A stretch of 64,000 bases of DNA from Perilla frutescens. Taxonomy: Eukaryota > Streptophyta > Magnoliopsida > Lamiales > Lamiaceae. Position numbers and translations under genes: made by a program. The notes under the pieces are model-generated. The model had not been told where the DNA came from and searched no databases. It saw nothing but the letters and a program-made list of their open reading frames with translations. Location of the stretch: positions 34,897,501-34,961,500 of the forward strand of contig BRKX01000002.1 of assembly GCA_026008535.1 (NCBI GenBank). Reading direction: 5' to 3'. This document shows, piece by piece, positions 1 to 11,870 of the stretch (within the stretch, counting starts at the first letter, position 1; each line of letters starts with the position of its first letter).

Positions 1-1596
1 TATATATATATATATAATTCTTTAAATTAACTAAATATATTTTGAAAAATTCTATATTGAGATCCAAGATTAAATAATTTCAAAGTTAACATATTTAAAA
101 AAGGCAAAAAATAGTTATGTTAATCATTATTCTTAACTATTTGAACAAAATCCATGTGGAATTATTCAAATATTATATTTTTAATTTTTATAGCATGAAA
201 TTGTGCAATGGGTAGGAAACCTGATAGTTACTTTTACATTGCTTTGAGCACAAAAATTCAATAAAATAAATAATTAAAACAATCACAATAAATAGAATTA
301 TTGAGTTTATAACTATTATATAATAAGCAAGACACGAGGTTTCAATAATTAAAATGTAATAATTATTTTACAAAAACATGTGAAATAAATTGGACAAATT
401 GAAGAACTGGACAAACACTACTTCATTGCCATTTGTAGTTAGACAAAATAGAACTCTAAAACCTCCCAAATCATGAATCAAAGTGTTGGCATATCACATT
501 GAGGTAACATAATGAAATCATAATGTATTCTTGCATGAAAATTAAAATTACAAATAATAAAATATTGTAGTAGGACAATATATTTAAAATTCAAAAGAAA
601 ATTGAGTAAATTAAATAAAAAAATAATCTAATATACCAATATGAAAATATATATAGATTGCTAAATCAAGCAAATTCTTTATAACCGAGAGATATCCACC
701 CAAAGATCAACTTCAAAGTAAGAAAATGATTGAAACTACAAATTAGAAATGACAAATATAAAACACTACTAAAAATAGCTACAATAGATGATTATTGTAC
801 AACCATTCTAGCTACAAAAATGTCCAGACTGCCTCTCTTCATGTCGATGTATAGATAGATGATAAATCTTGATCAAATGAACTTCAAAGCTCTCAACCAA
901 GAATGAATGTTGACATCTCTCAAGAATTTGAAGTAATTGTGATATTCTCTACAACATAGTATTAATTAAGTAAAATGAAAAATCAAATTACAAAATACGA
1001 ATATGGAAGAAATAAATAAAACAGATCATAAAAAATGCATGAACACAAAATTAGAGTTAAGAAATTGTGATATAACAATTCATTATTTATAGACATCAAA
1101 GATTCATCACAATGCATACATTTTGAATTAAACGTGCACAAAAATATGGTAATTAATTAAATATGCACAAATTTGTTAATCAAAATTTATTCTAATCAAT
1201 AATATTAAGTGCAATTAAATTGTATTCAAGGAAAATGATATATTAAATATAAATTAGGCGTATTTATAGTATTTATTTTTATATCATTATTTGCACGATA
1301 TTAGTATAAAAAATATAATATCTATTAGCTATTATGGAAACGTAAATCTAAATTATTGTATTCAAATATAAGATTTGTAAATTTAAATTGATATATATAT
1401 ATATATATAAGCTATATCTATTATACACAAATTATGGAAAATCATGTAAAAGTAAATTATCTAAGCGTGTATTGATATATTGACTAACAATGTAATTATG
1501 ATAATATATTGGTCATATTATATTATAAAATACATGTTCGTTACATTGTATTTGCTTTTATATATAAATATTAAGATTAGGATTAAGATTAAGACT
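1..1596. other. AT-rich intergenic DNA, no gene seen
   Basis: Very AT-rich sequence with TA runs at the left edge and near 1390-1410. I see no open frame with coding character on either strand and no structured repeat beyond simple AT tracts. A CACTACTA-like string occurs near 764, but no matching transposon end was found near it. Confidence 0.6.
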
Positions 1597-2230
1597 GGGA
1601 GATGCATGTCAACAAATTTGTGTTGAATATTAGCTTAATTTTGTTATATTATTAATGATTATTCTTGATTACCCTTTTTTTTAATTCCGTCATAAGTTTG
1701 CATTGATTCTTGATTATTGATTTTTAGTTATTTCGTAGTTATATTAATACTCGTTAAATAATGTGTATATTATGTAGTTTGTGTTGATCTTATAACAAAT
1801 TGGGAGATGCATATATCGTAATAAATTTGTATTGAATATTAGCTTAATTTTGTTATATTATTAATGATAATGGTTGATTACCCTTTTTTTTAAATTCTGT
1901 CATAAGTTTGCATTGATTCTTGATTACTAATTTTTTATTACCAATTTTTTGTCATTCCATAATTATATCTATTCTTGTAAAATAATGTGTATATTATTTT
2001 TTTTTTATGTTGATCATATAATAAATTGGGAAATGAAGTTCATACCTAATCTTAATTTGCATGGTAATGAATTTTAACTTAATTTTGTTATATTATTAAT
2101 GATGATTGTTGATTACCGTTTTTTTATTCCGTCATAAGTTTGCATTGATTATTAATTAACAATTTTTTGTTATTCCATAGTAAGTTAGTTGGCATGTTAT
2201 ATTATTGATTGCAGTTTATTTATTGTTCTT
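1597..2230. repeat. Three-copy diverged tandem repeat (about 205-225 bp units)
   Basis: Three successive units start near 1597, 1802 and 2027. Each begins GGGA(G/A)ATG, then carries a shared core reading TTAATTTTGTTATATTATTAATGAT, then TTGATTACC, a T-run and CGTCATAAGTTTGCATTGATT. Copies differ by many substitutions and small indels, so the array is old. No coding content. Confidence 0.7.
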
Positions 2231-2494
2231 CCATTTGTTTTTTTTTTGTTCTTCCATTTTTTTTATTATTTTGATGTGGATAGTTTTGGCGGGAAAAAAA
2301 GGTAAAGACTATCATACTTTTAGATATAGTAGGATAGGATATGATAGGGTGTTAAAATTATATTAAAGAAAGAAATAAAAGAGTTAAAATATTAAATAAA
2401 TAGAACTAATGTCAATTATCAAAATAAATAGTGGACCTTTTTTGGATTCGATCATGTACCTAAAAATATTAGGTAATAAAAGAAAAAATTGGGA

Positions 2495-2705
2495 AGTATA
2501 AGAAATAAAAGAAAAGATGAAAAAGGGAAATAAAAGAAAAAAAATGAATATAAGGAAAACAAAAATGAAAAGAAAAAAAGAACCCATCGAAAATAAAAAA
2601 TAAAAAAAAGAAAAAATGGTACAGAAAGAAAAAAAGAAGGAATAAATTGAAAAGATAAAAAATCGAAAAAAGAAAAAAAAAAGAAAGAAAAAATAAAAAA
2701 GAAGA
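2495..2705. repeat. Purine-rich low-complexity tract (A/G on plus strand)
   Basis: About 200 bp made almost only of AAAGAAAA-type runs. The Phe/Ser/Leu-rich reading frames on the minus strand here are a by-product of this composition, not genes. Confidence 0.8.
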
Positions 2706-4905
2706 TTTGACTGACTTGTTTTATGATAATTTTACTCCTGTAATTTTGCTTTAATATATGTATTGACAAATAGATAGATAGATTCACTATCTATATAATT
2801 TGTTTATCTACCGAGCTTCAAAGAGAACATATAAGGTTTCAATATAAAGTTATATTGAATAGCAGAATATGTTGAGATTGTAAGATTTATAAATGATCAC
2901 GTGCCATTAAGATTTATTAATGATCTTGTGCCATTAATAATTAAGAAATTAAGACATTTATATTAATTTTAAATATCCTAATGGTATGGTTTAAATAACT
3001 TTATATTTTGTCTAAATGGATAAAAGTAGACAAAAGTAAATAATAATTGGGAAAAAACAACAACTTTTAAATATAGGTAGTTTGTTAGGCAATTTGTACT
3101 ATATTACACTTGGTCCCTACACCCAATGATTGACACATTGTACTTTTGGCAGGCATTAAATGCACCTAACAGCCCAAACCCTAATTCTAAAAATGAAACC
3201 CTAACAACCTCGATTATATTTAGTAGCATCGATTAATTCATAGCCTCGATTAATTTTCTAAGTTGAGCCTCGATTATGGTGATTTATGAAGAGTTGATGA
3301 TTTAAATAGCAATTCTTCTTAAATCGATGCTTCATCGATTAAATATGTATTAATCATGCTTCATCGATTAATATTTAATATGCATAGATTAAGAAAAAAC
3401 TCCTCGATGCTTCATCGATTAATATTTAATATGCATAGATTAAGAAAAAACTCCTCGATTTCTTTTTTAACATTTGCTTCCTTGTATATCCTAGATTAAT
3501 TGATGCTTACTCGATTAACTATGAACGATTAATATCTAACCATTATTGATTAGTGTTATTAACTGTGATCATGCAATTTTATCGAGACAATGTTCCCTAC
3601 AATTAATTATGTTTTTTTAGTGAATGCATTTATTTCTTGTCTAAGGTAGGTACTAGTTTCAATAAATAAAAAGAAAAGGTTGTTGGCTTCATTAAATGAA
3701 AAGAAGGGGAAGGTAGGACCGAATTAATGAAAAGAAGAGGATGTTGTACCGCAAGAGTGGAAAGGGAGAAGAAGTGGTTGTTAAATAAAATCAATGAAAT
3801 TTAATGCCTTTGAATTTTTTTGAAAACCCTCGCTGGAAGGAGAGAGTTATGGGTAGTGGGTGGTTGGTTTTTTTCCAAACCCTAATCATAAATATTGCAT
3901 GTGATACCTTCAATTTATTATTTCGAGATATTATTCTCCTCTTGCAGATTTTTTGCAGATGAAGTATAATTTCCATAACTTTTCAGATTTTGTGGGACCA
4001 ACCTTGTGTAAGATAAAGTACACTTTGCCCACATAACACCTTAATTTTAAATCTTGTTGTTTTTTCCCAAATATAATTTACTTTTGTCTAAATAAATATT
4101 TCTCCCTTATATTTTTCTGATAAATTGATCATGTTTATCCAAAGATAGTTTCTTGATATCCATAAAAAATAAAAAAGAAGATTTGACTGACTTGTTTTAT
4201 GATAATTTTACTCCTGTAATTTTTCTTTGATATATGTATTGACAAATAGATAGATAGATTCACTATCTATATAATTTGTTTATCTACCGAGCTTCAAAGA
4301 GAACATATAAGGTTTCAATGCAAAGTTATATTGAATAGCAGAATATGTTGAGATTGTAAGATTTATTAATGATCACGTGCCATTAGGATTTATTAATGAT
4401 CTTGTGCCATTAATAATTAAGAAATTAAGATATTTATATTAATTTTAAATATCTTAATGGTATGGTTTAAACAACTTTATATTTTTCTGATAAATTGATC
4501 ATGTTTATCCAAAGATAGTTTCTTGATATCCATCAAAAATAAAAAAAAAAGATTTGATTGGCTTGTTTTATAATAATTTTACTCCTGTAATTTTGCTTTA
4601 ATATATGTATTGACAAATAGATAGATAGATTCACTATCTATATAATTTGTTTATCTACCGAGCTTCAAATAGAACATATAAGGTTTCAATGCAAAGTTAT
4701 ATTGAATAGCAGAATATGTTGAGATTGTAAGATTTATTAATGATCACGTGCCATTAAGATTTATTAATGATCTTGTGCCATTAATAATTAAGAAATTAAG
4801 ATATTTAGATTAATTTTAAATATCCTAATGGTATGGTTTAAACAACTTTATATTTTTATAATAAATTGATCATGTTTATCCAAAGATAGTTTCTTGATAT
4901 CCATC
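2691..4905. repeat. Tandem array of about 368-bp units, first unit split by a transposon
   Basis: Three copies of a 368-bp unit start near 2691, 4165 and 4534; the third is followed by a partial repeat that stops near 4905. Landmarks in each unit are GACTGACTTG (or GATTGGCTTG), AATAGATAGATAGATTCACTATC, ATGATCACGTGCCATTA and GATCATGTTTATCCAAAG. The first unit is interrupted after position 3009 by an inserted element and resumes at 4116. Units 2 and 3 are close to the first unit in sequence, so the duplication is fairly recent. Confidence 0.85.
3010..4106. mobile_element. Non-autonomous Mutator-like (MULE/MITE) element with 9-bp TSD
   Basis: The element is 1,097 bp and is flanked by the 9-bp direct repeat TTATATTTT at 3001-3009 and 4107-4115. 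Its ends are imperfect inverted repeats of roughly 110 bp. The best-matching part reads TAGACAAAAGTAAAT, then TTGGGAAAAAACAAC, at about 3028-3063, and its reverse complement lies at about 4054-4090. Uninterrupted copies of the host repeat downstream (near 4476 and 4848) show the empty target. A nine-base duplication with long inverted ends is typical of Mutator-like elements. No transposase frame is present. Inside, about 3355-3460 holds a short tandem repeat built around GATGCTTCATCGATTAATA. Confidence 0.8.
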
Positions 4906-5339
4906 ATGATAGAACGTGTATATATTTAAGTGCATATGAAATTGGTCCTCTCACCTATATAAAAGAAAATATAAACTTATATTTTCGCTGTACTTAAGGA
5001 ACAGAGAAATTAAAACCAACTTCTTAATCACCATCAAATTAATAAAGTATGGTTTATCAAAGTTAGTAGAAACGGTAAATGGGGAGAAATTAATTTCTTT
5101 ATCACTATCGATGTTGACACAAGCTGCTGTCAAAATCGAGTTGCAGTTACCTGAGGTAGCTATCTTGAAACTGTTCTTTATCTTTGACAATATTTCTATA
5201 CTTTCTCAACTTAAACATGGAGCATTGTTAATTGTCCAGCTTGTTACATGTTGCTAATGGGACGATGGATATTCCAAAATTATACTTCAAAAGGTTTTAA
5301 ATTTTCTTTTTCAATTCAATTTCATCTTTACTTAAGAGT

Positions 5340-6043
5340 TACATAAAAACTCGTGCATTATGATCACAGGGAATGCAAGAAATCCATGTGGATATCAATT
5401 ACAGAAGACCACGTGGTATATTTCTTATTTTTATTTTTATTTTTATTTTCCTTTTCATTCAATCATAAATTCTTGATCATTTTTTTGCTACAGAGACTGC
5501 AATTGCACGGCGGGACTACTATTCTGCATTTGCTTTTAAGCTTGTTTTGCTGAGAAGGACGGGGTGTGACTGTGATCCGTTAAGGTAAGAAGAGTCTTGA
5601 ATTCTTTTACCATGATCTTTGTTGTATAATTTAAATAATATGTTATAACACTGCTATTTTATAAACATATTCCATGCAGGGACTGCATAAAACTATATGC
5701 TTGAATAATGTTCGTCATTTGATGGTAAGTGAGATTCTCACTTAATTACTTTTCAATTACTTTTGCTTTTCTTTTGTAACTGAATTGAATTGAAAGTGGG
5801 CTTCAATTTAAATAACTCTTGCAATCATATGATCTATCTAATTATTTCATGTGATTAAAAAGAGTGAGGAATAAATTTTGATTTCAAGTCATCTCAATGT
5901 TTCTTTGTAACTGAATTTGTGTATTGAGGTTCAATATTCTACTGTTGATCTAAATCTTCAGGGCCGTCACATTGTGTTTTCACGAGTGCGCTGAAGAAGC
6001 TCTTATATGAAGTTAAGGTCCCTGATCATCCTTTGATTACTGA
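5340..6043 (+). pseudogene. Exon-like fragments of an unrecognised gene family (diverged copy)
   Basis: Exon-like stretches with splice-type borders are visible on the plus strand. One runs about 5492-5583, after TTTTTTGCTACAG and before GTAAGAAG. A second runs about 5680-5725, after CCATGCAG and before GTAAGTG. A third runs about 5961-6043, after AATCTTCAG and before GTACAAT. The last two join in phase into an open frame that ends ...KVPDHPLITE. The first aligns with sequence near 11,000 and 53,520 in this window (for example GACTGAAGTTGCGTGGA against GACTGCAATTGCACGG). I do not recognise the family, and the first fragment does not join the second without a stop, so decay is likely. Confidence 0.4.
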
Positions 6044-6178
6044 GGTACAATTAAACTCTTTGCTTGGGGTATTTTAGTAATTTCATGTTTTAATTATAAA
6101 AATTAGAAAAAAGAAAATTAGCTTTTGTTTTCTCTATTTCCTAAGTGATGACAATGACATAGAGAGAGCACTTGAGAT

Positions 6179-6341
6179 TAGGGCTGGCAAAAAATACCGT
6201 CATACCGGACTACCGTCCATATCGTACCTAAAAAATACCAAAGATATTGATATTTACGGTATACCGATTTTTCGGTAAGGTATGACACCTTACCGGAATT
6301 TCACGGTATGGTAACGGTGTGGATTTTCAAAAATTAAAGTT

Positions 6342-6374
<33 letters not shown>

Positions 6375-7032
6375 TTATATGTATTGCATATCCATAATAC
6401 AATATTTAGTAAGTTTATCATAAAAGTTGTGTTTTGATATTTAAATTAATACATAAATTATAACTAAAAATGAACTATTTGAAATTAAATGTAAAAAATA
6501 ATAATCTTCTATTTTTTTCGATCAATAAAATTAAAAGTTAAAATGAATAAAAAATAAAAATAAAAATATAATGATGTATACGTAAATTATAAGATATAAA
6601 AATATTTCAATAGAATAAAAGATAATTAAATTATATAATGCATAATAATCTTTTATTCTTGAAAATGAGATATATTATATAAAAATATAATACGTAGTTT
6701 GTTCATAGTAAAAATACATAAACATATAATATTTAATATAGTTTAATAATTTTGATATGGTACATAACGTGAAATGTCGATATAGTATATACCGAAATAT
6801 GAGTACAATAAGGTATACCGAAGTAAGGTATACCAAACTAAGGTACGGTAAGGTATACCAAAATAAATGTATGGTAAATGTATGCATTATGTGTCATACC
6901 GAACTTAAGGTATACCGAACTAAGGTATACCGGAGGTAAAGGTACGGCAATTGTATGATTTTTGTCATACTGTAAATTAAGGTAAGGTATAAGATACAAA
7001 AAAGTAAGGTATGCCGTACCTTGACACTCCTA
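6179..7032. mobile_element. Non-autonomous hAT element with 8-bp TSD
   Basis: The element is 854 bp, bounded by the exact 8-bp direct repeat CTTGAGAT at 6171-6178 and 7033-7040. Its ends are short imperfect inverted repeats: TAGGGCTGGCAA on the left and TTGACACTCCTA on the right. Both halves are rich in a GGTATACCG/GGTACGG motif in both orientations, a typical subterminal repeat pattern of hAT elements. A TG/TA microsatellite lies at about 6341-6375. No transposase frame; the short reading frames across 6675-6939 come from the repeats. Confidence 0.88.
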
Positions 7033-7040
7033 CTTGAGAT

Positions 7041-8219
7041 TGAGATACTCTAGTCCCAAATTGTGTGTGTCAACCATGTAACAAACATTAAAATTATTAC
7101 TTTTTTATATATTTTTTTCTTCAATTTTAATTTCTTTTGATTTAGTATAATTTTAAATTATTATTTATGATTTATTCAACCCAATTAGGGTTTATAATTA
7201 TTTTTAGTATTTAATTTTCATTTTTAGTTAATATAATTGATTTTTGAGGTTGATTATTCCAAACTTAGAATATATAATTTTTTAAAATTTTAATTTTTAG
7301 CAATGAATATTAATTAGGATTAGTTATAATATAATAAATTTTATTTTTATGAACAATATTACTAACACTATATAATTTTGACGAGGAGAAAATAACATTT
7401 CCGGACATGAAATGATATTTAAAATAATCTAACCACATTTTGAGCAAACACAATTGAAATTTCCAAACTAAATTATTTTTAAATAGCGAAAGCAATTATA
7501 TGAATAAATAAAAATAAAATATGTTACTTAATACGGTTCATAGAAAGCAATTATATGAATAAATAAAAATAAAATATGTTACTTAATACGGTTCATAGAC
7601 TTCGTAACACAATATATTATCAAATGTTAATAATTTTAAAAGAGACCTCTAAGAAGAAGGCCTTGTACCTTAAGTCTCTAACCATATGGGCTAGTTCATT
7701 TTCAAGTCATAATACAGAAATAGTATATATATATACACACACGGAACTTATTTTGATTAAATTTTTTATTTTAAAATTAAATAATTATATATAATTCATT
7801 TATTTAAATATCTATTATAATTTTAATATTATATGATTATTATAAAATAGAATTATATTACCTCATTATTTAATACTATTAAATTAATTATCTTAAATAT
7901 TACTAATTGAAAAATAAAAAATATTAAAAAATAAAATAAATTTTAAATCTAAAAAAGAATTAGAAATATTCAAAATATTAATTTCAAATTCAAAAATAAT
8001 TAGTACTTGAAAATTTTAATATTAAAAAATAATATAAAATATTAAAAAGTGATATAAAATATGAAAAAATAATATAAAATACTAATTTTTTTTAAAAAAA
8101 ATCAAATATATTCGAAAAAATAAAACAAATAAAAAATAAAAAATTTTAAAAAAATTAATTTTAAATTCATAATTAAGTATTATTTGGAAATTAAAAAAAA
8201 TAAATAAATAAAAAATCAA
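7041..8219. other. AT-rich non-coding DNA with one recent short duplication
   Basis: No gene seen. A 55-bp unit beginning GAAAGCAATTATATG is repeated back to back at 7488-7542 and 7543-7597, essentially identically. From 7740 to 8219 the sequence is A/T low complexity. Confidence 0.6.
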
Positions 8220-8552
8220 AATTAATTTTAGCTACAGAATTATTCCGTAGCTAATCCGTCGCTAAAATTAAAAAAAATAAAAATTTAAAAAAAAATAATA
8301 TTTAACGACGGATTTTACTGTCTCTAACTTAGCGACGGAAAACCCGTCGTTAGAATAAAAAAATAAATTTAAAAATTTCAATACGACATGTTACGATGAA
8401 TTTTTCCGTTGTTAAGTGAGAGACGGAAAAATCCGTCGTTAGTCCATCGTTAAACAACGTAATCTTAATCCATCGTTAATTCCGTTGGTATTTTAATGAC
8501 GGAATATAATCCGTCGTTAAGTCCGTCCCTAAATCGCATTTTTCTTGTAGTG
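8220..8552. mobile_element. CACTA-like transposon end with subterminal repeats
   Basis: The segment ends TTTTTCTTGTAGTG at 8552, the reverse complement of the CACTACAAGAAAA terminus of plant CACTA (En/Spm) elements. Upstream of it lie many copies of a CCGTCG(T/C)TAA-type motif in both orientations, fitting subterminal repeats. The opposite CACTACAAGAAA end was not found nearby, so this looks truncated or strongly diverged at its left side. Confidence 0.6.
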
Positions 8553-9985
8553 ACACAATGTAAGGAAAATAACCTTGAAGATTGGTGTGGCTCTAGTAGA
8601 AACTTTACTGCTTCAATATAAGTCTTTGACTTGATACACTTCTGAAGTCTCTAACAACAAAGAACACCATATATACAGTGTATATGAAAAAAACATATTA
8701 ATCATAACTTTTGAGCCTACATACTCAATTGACAGTTCTCTTCACTACATTATGATAGATCTTTTACTCTCTACATCACTGAAAGAGCAACCTAACACTT
8801 AAGTTCTGTCTAGGGAAGAAAATACTCCCATTATTTTGAAAAGATAATAAACCAAAGTGCCACGCACTTCAACAATTGTAGCAAGAAAAGAAATAAGTTC
8901 CTAATACGATTTTTTGTAAAAAATTAAATGAAATTATAATAATAAAAAAAATCCAACAGAGAGCTTCGAAGTAAACATACGAGAGAGTGAGAGAGTGGAA
9001 GAACGACAATACCGTGAATCACAAAGTTGAACCAGGACGCCGAGTGATGAATTAAAGTTGAAGAGACCGACTACCACTGGGACTCGCTAGAGATGAACAC
9101 CACCACGACTGGGCATCATTATCGTCAGTCATGAGCTGGGAGTTGGGAGCGATTTGGGAGATGAAGCAGAGAGCGGCGGACTTGGGGGTTGGGACCAATC
9201 TTTACTCTTTACTAGGGTTTGAATCACCTCCACTTCGCTATAATCTATATATATTGGGTGTACAATGTAAATAGAAAATAATAGGAAGGGTAATACACTA
9301 ACACTCCGTAAGACTCGCGAGCCTATCAAGCCATATATAATGAAGCTCGAGATCGAGCTCAAAACATGTTCGAATAGTTCGAGCTTGAGTTCGACTTGAT
9401 TTACTTCAAGCTGAGTTCGAGTTTCACTCGAGTCAATCCCGAATAACTCGTGAATAGGCCCAACTCATTTACTTTCATCCTTCTTCTCCGTTTTTATTTT
9501 TGTCAAAATTCACAAAATATTTTATATCAAGTCTAAATTTGTTGCTATTATTTATTTAATTTTTTCCCCCTATCTCTATATCTCAACCTTTAAGTTGGGT
9601 GTGTTTTTTCACTCCATTATTAAATATAAAAAAATTTATGGTAGTAGCTCTCGTATAAAACAAATAGTTTTTTATTCTTTTAATGTTAAACTATTTTCGT
9701 CCACTATTACAATTTAGTTTTTATTTAAAGTTTTATTACTAGTATGAAATTTTTGTTTTAATATCTTTTTTTAATTATATTTGTCCATTATTAAGTATTT
9801 GTGATTGTAATATATTTATCAACTTCAATTTAAGTTCTTACATATTTGTATATCATAATTAGTTTATCACTACACATGGCACTCCTTCATTTTTTTTTCA
9901 TTTTAATTTCATTTCCATTTGGATATATTGCACGATTTCTTGCCCCGTTTCACAATTGGGCTTCATATTGGACTCACTCTCAAAA
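8553..9985. other. Intergenic DNA; Cys/Gly-poor, no gene seen
   Basis: No coding region supported. At about 9310-9470 there is a stretch dense in GAGCTCGAGT/TCGAGCT strings of alternating orientation (for example AGCTCGAGATCGAGCTC), resembling the interior of a plant inverted-repeat transposon, but no bounded ends were identified. Confidence 0.45.
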
Positions 9986-11660
9986 TGTATTTAGTGATTT
10001 GTTAAAATTATTGATTTTCTATTATATTTCAATATGATAAATGTTAATGTCATGTATTTATAACAAAAGGGCGGAAGCTTAGCAGCAGCTGTTCCTAGGC
10101 CAACCCAACCGGAGTTTCTAAGGTAATCAATTATAACCGCCTAAAAAATAAATCAAATATGATGATCCAAATATTAATTAATGTCTTGAATCTCTATGAA
10201 TTAGGCATGGTGGAGAGCATAGGGGTGCAGGTACATGAACAGTGCATTGCATTTTCTAGCTTATTAGGAAATGCAAAGCTTAAATGTTTACCTCCATTGT
10301 GTTTGAACTGTAATATATAGTACCAACATAAGTTATATGTACTGACTGATTTTCATTATATAAATTTCCCAGCTGAGATATCCCACTATGAGATATCTGA
10401 GGTACATGAGATATCTGAGCTACAATTAAGTTGCACTACTTCCATTATTAGACCTGCTCTTATCCATAAGACTATGACATTCGAGCGGTTTTATCACATT
10501 CCTTGTTTTTGCAGATTACTTCTGAAGTTGTTGATGTTAATGAATTGGAGGCACTGCATTTAGCACTCCCAATTAAAAATGATAAAACATGTTTTGCTTG
10601 TTTGATAATTATTTGTGCACATTAGTGGTAGTTTTCTAACACCTGTGAGTACAGCGTGCTACCCTATATCAAATGAATGAGCATGGGGAATGGATTGAAG
10701 TAGGCACATGATGTGTCAAAATCAAGTTGTTGGAGGTTTTAATTGTCTTTTTTTTTTAATTTCATGTTTTCTTTGTGTAGAATTATATAAAAGCTAGTGA
10801 ATTATGAAAACAGGCAGTACCGGAAGAAATGGGGTTGGTTGTTGAGAATGATGAGGGCATATTTACTCTCACGACAGATTCGGTTCGGTATTCTTCATCG
10901 ATGCCAAAATGGTGCGCTTTTTTCTTTTCATTTACAAGTTAATTTCCCTTTTCTGACATTCTTTTCTTACTCATTTCAAGTTTGATATTGATAGAGACTG
11001 AAGTTGCGTGGATGGATTATGAGACCTTATCATATTTCAAACTCAGATTTCTGAGAAGCGAGGGGCGTGATCGGATATTGTAAGTATTTAATTGATTTAT
11101 GTTATTGTAATAGTGATGTTTTGTATCCCTATATTTTATGGTTTATGTCTTTTTTTGTATATATAAATTTAATATTGATATTTTGTATCCCCTGCCGCAA
11201 GAGCATACGTACGACGCATGTTCGGTTTTTTGGATTTGATGGTAAGTATAGTTATTATTCCATCTAATTTATTGAGAAGTAGTTCTCACTCATTGATCAA
11301 AATTTTAAGTCAGGACTCTCGTCTTTGTCAAAAGCAGCATGCTAATTCATGACATGCTATCTGGAACCTATGCTTCCATGCCAACCCAAATGTAAGTAAT
11401 TAATAGTAACAAATTACTCTCTTATTGAACTTCGAATAATTAATAGTAATAGATAACTCCCCGATTGAATCTGATTGAATTTGCTTTGAATAATTAACAG
11501 TAATAGATAGCTCCTTTTTGAATTTGTGTTGACAGAATGCCATTTGGCACAGACTTCATTGTGGTAGCAATTTTCCGGTGCATGATTCTTCAATTCGGTG
11601 GTCCTGATGCGAAGCATGTGGCAGACGTATTGATAGTGGCCAACATACTCTCAGTGTGGG
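9986..11660 (+). pseudogene. Duplicated block with exon-like fragments, copy A (unrecognised family)
   Basis: This 1.7-kb block aligns along its length, in the same orientation, with 52,515-54,255. Exon-like parts include about 10,069-10,122 (GGCGGAAGCTTAGCAGCAG, before GTAATC), 10,815-10,912, 10,996-11,082, 11,202-11,240 (before GTAAGTA), 11,316-11,391 and 11,536 onward. Several read as open peptide segments in at least one frame, for example DYETLSYFKLRF near 11,020 and LVFVKSSMLIHDMLSGTYA near 11,340. The frames do not join cleanly across all putative introns. I could not identify the protein family. Copy A has fewer stops than copy B, so it may be a young pseudogene or a poorly resolved active gene. 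Confidence 0.45.
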
Positions 11661-11870
11661 CAGCAGGCTTCTTCCGTTGCATATTTTGCCTTTCGCACGG
11701 TGGACATCAGTCTCAAGGATCAGATTCTATCACTTGTAAGTGGTAGTGTTCTGTGGTCGCTGTTTGCTAGAGTAGTGCGGGAATTACTTTCCCGTGCACG
11801 AACAGCCTCATATGATCTCTTTCATCCTGTTACGCGCCAGCGTTCCTCCGAGGGTGACCTCAACGTTTGA
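11637..11870 (+). CDS. Open 3'-terminal exon-like frame, unknown protein (partial)
   Basis: A 77-codon frame without an ATG runs from 11637 to a TGA at 11868-11870. It contains RTVDISLKDQILSLVSG, then a hydrophobic run (SVLWSLFARVV), a basic patch (RELLSRARTASYD) and a polar tail ending SEGDLNV. This could be the last exon of the gene whose upstream pieces lie at 10-11.6 kb, but the upstream open segment (MPFGTDFIVVAIF...) is in a different frame, so a frameshift or an unseen intron must lie between. Copy B at 54.2 kb lacks this exon. Family not recognised; it may be a remnant. Confidence 0.4.
   Translation, partial: WPTYSQCGQQASSVAYFAFRTVDISLKDQILSLVSGSVLWSLFARVVRELLSRARTASYDLFHPVTRQRSSEGDLNV

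Noticed and set aside
2384..2787. Phe/Ser/Leu-rich reading frames on the minus strand
   Set aside because: They come from the purine-rich tract on the plus strand and have no conserved motif.
6300..6375. TG/TA run as a regulatory element
   Set aside because: It is a microsatellite inside the hAT element; no evidence of function.
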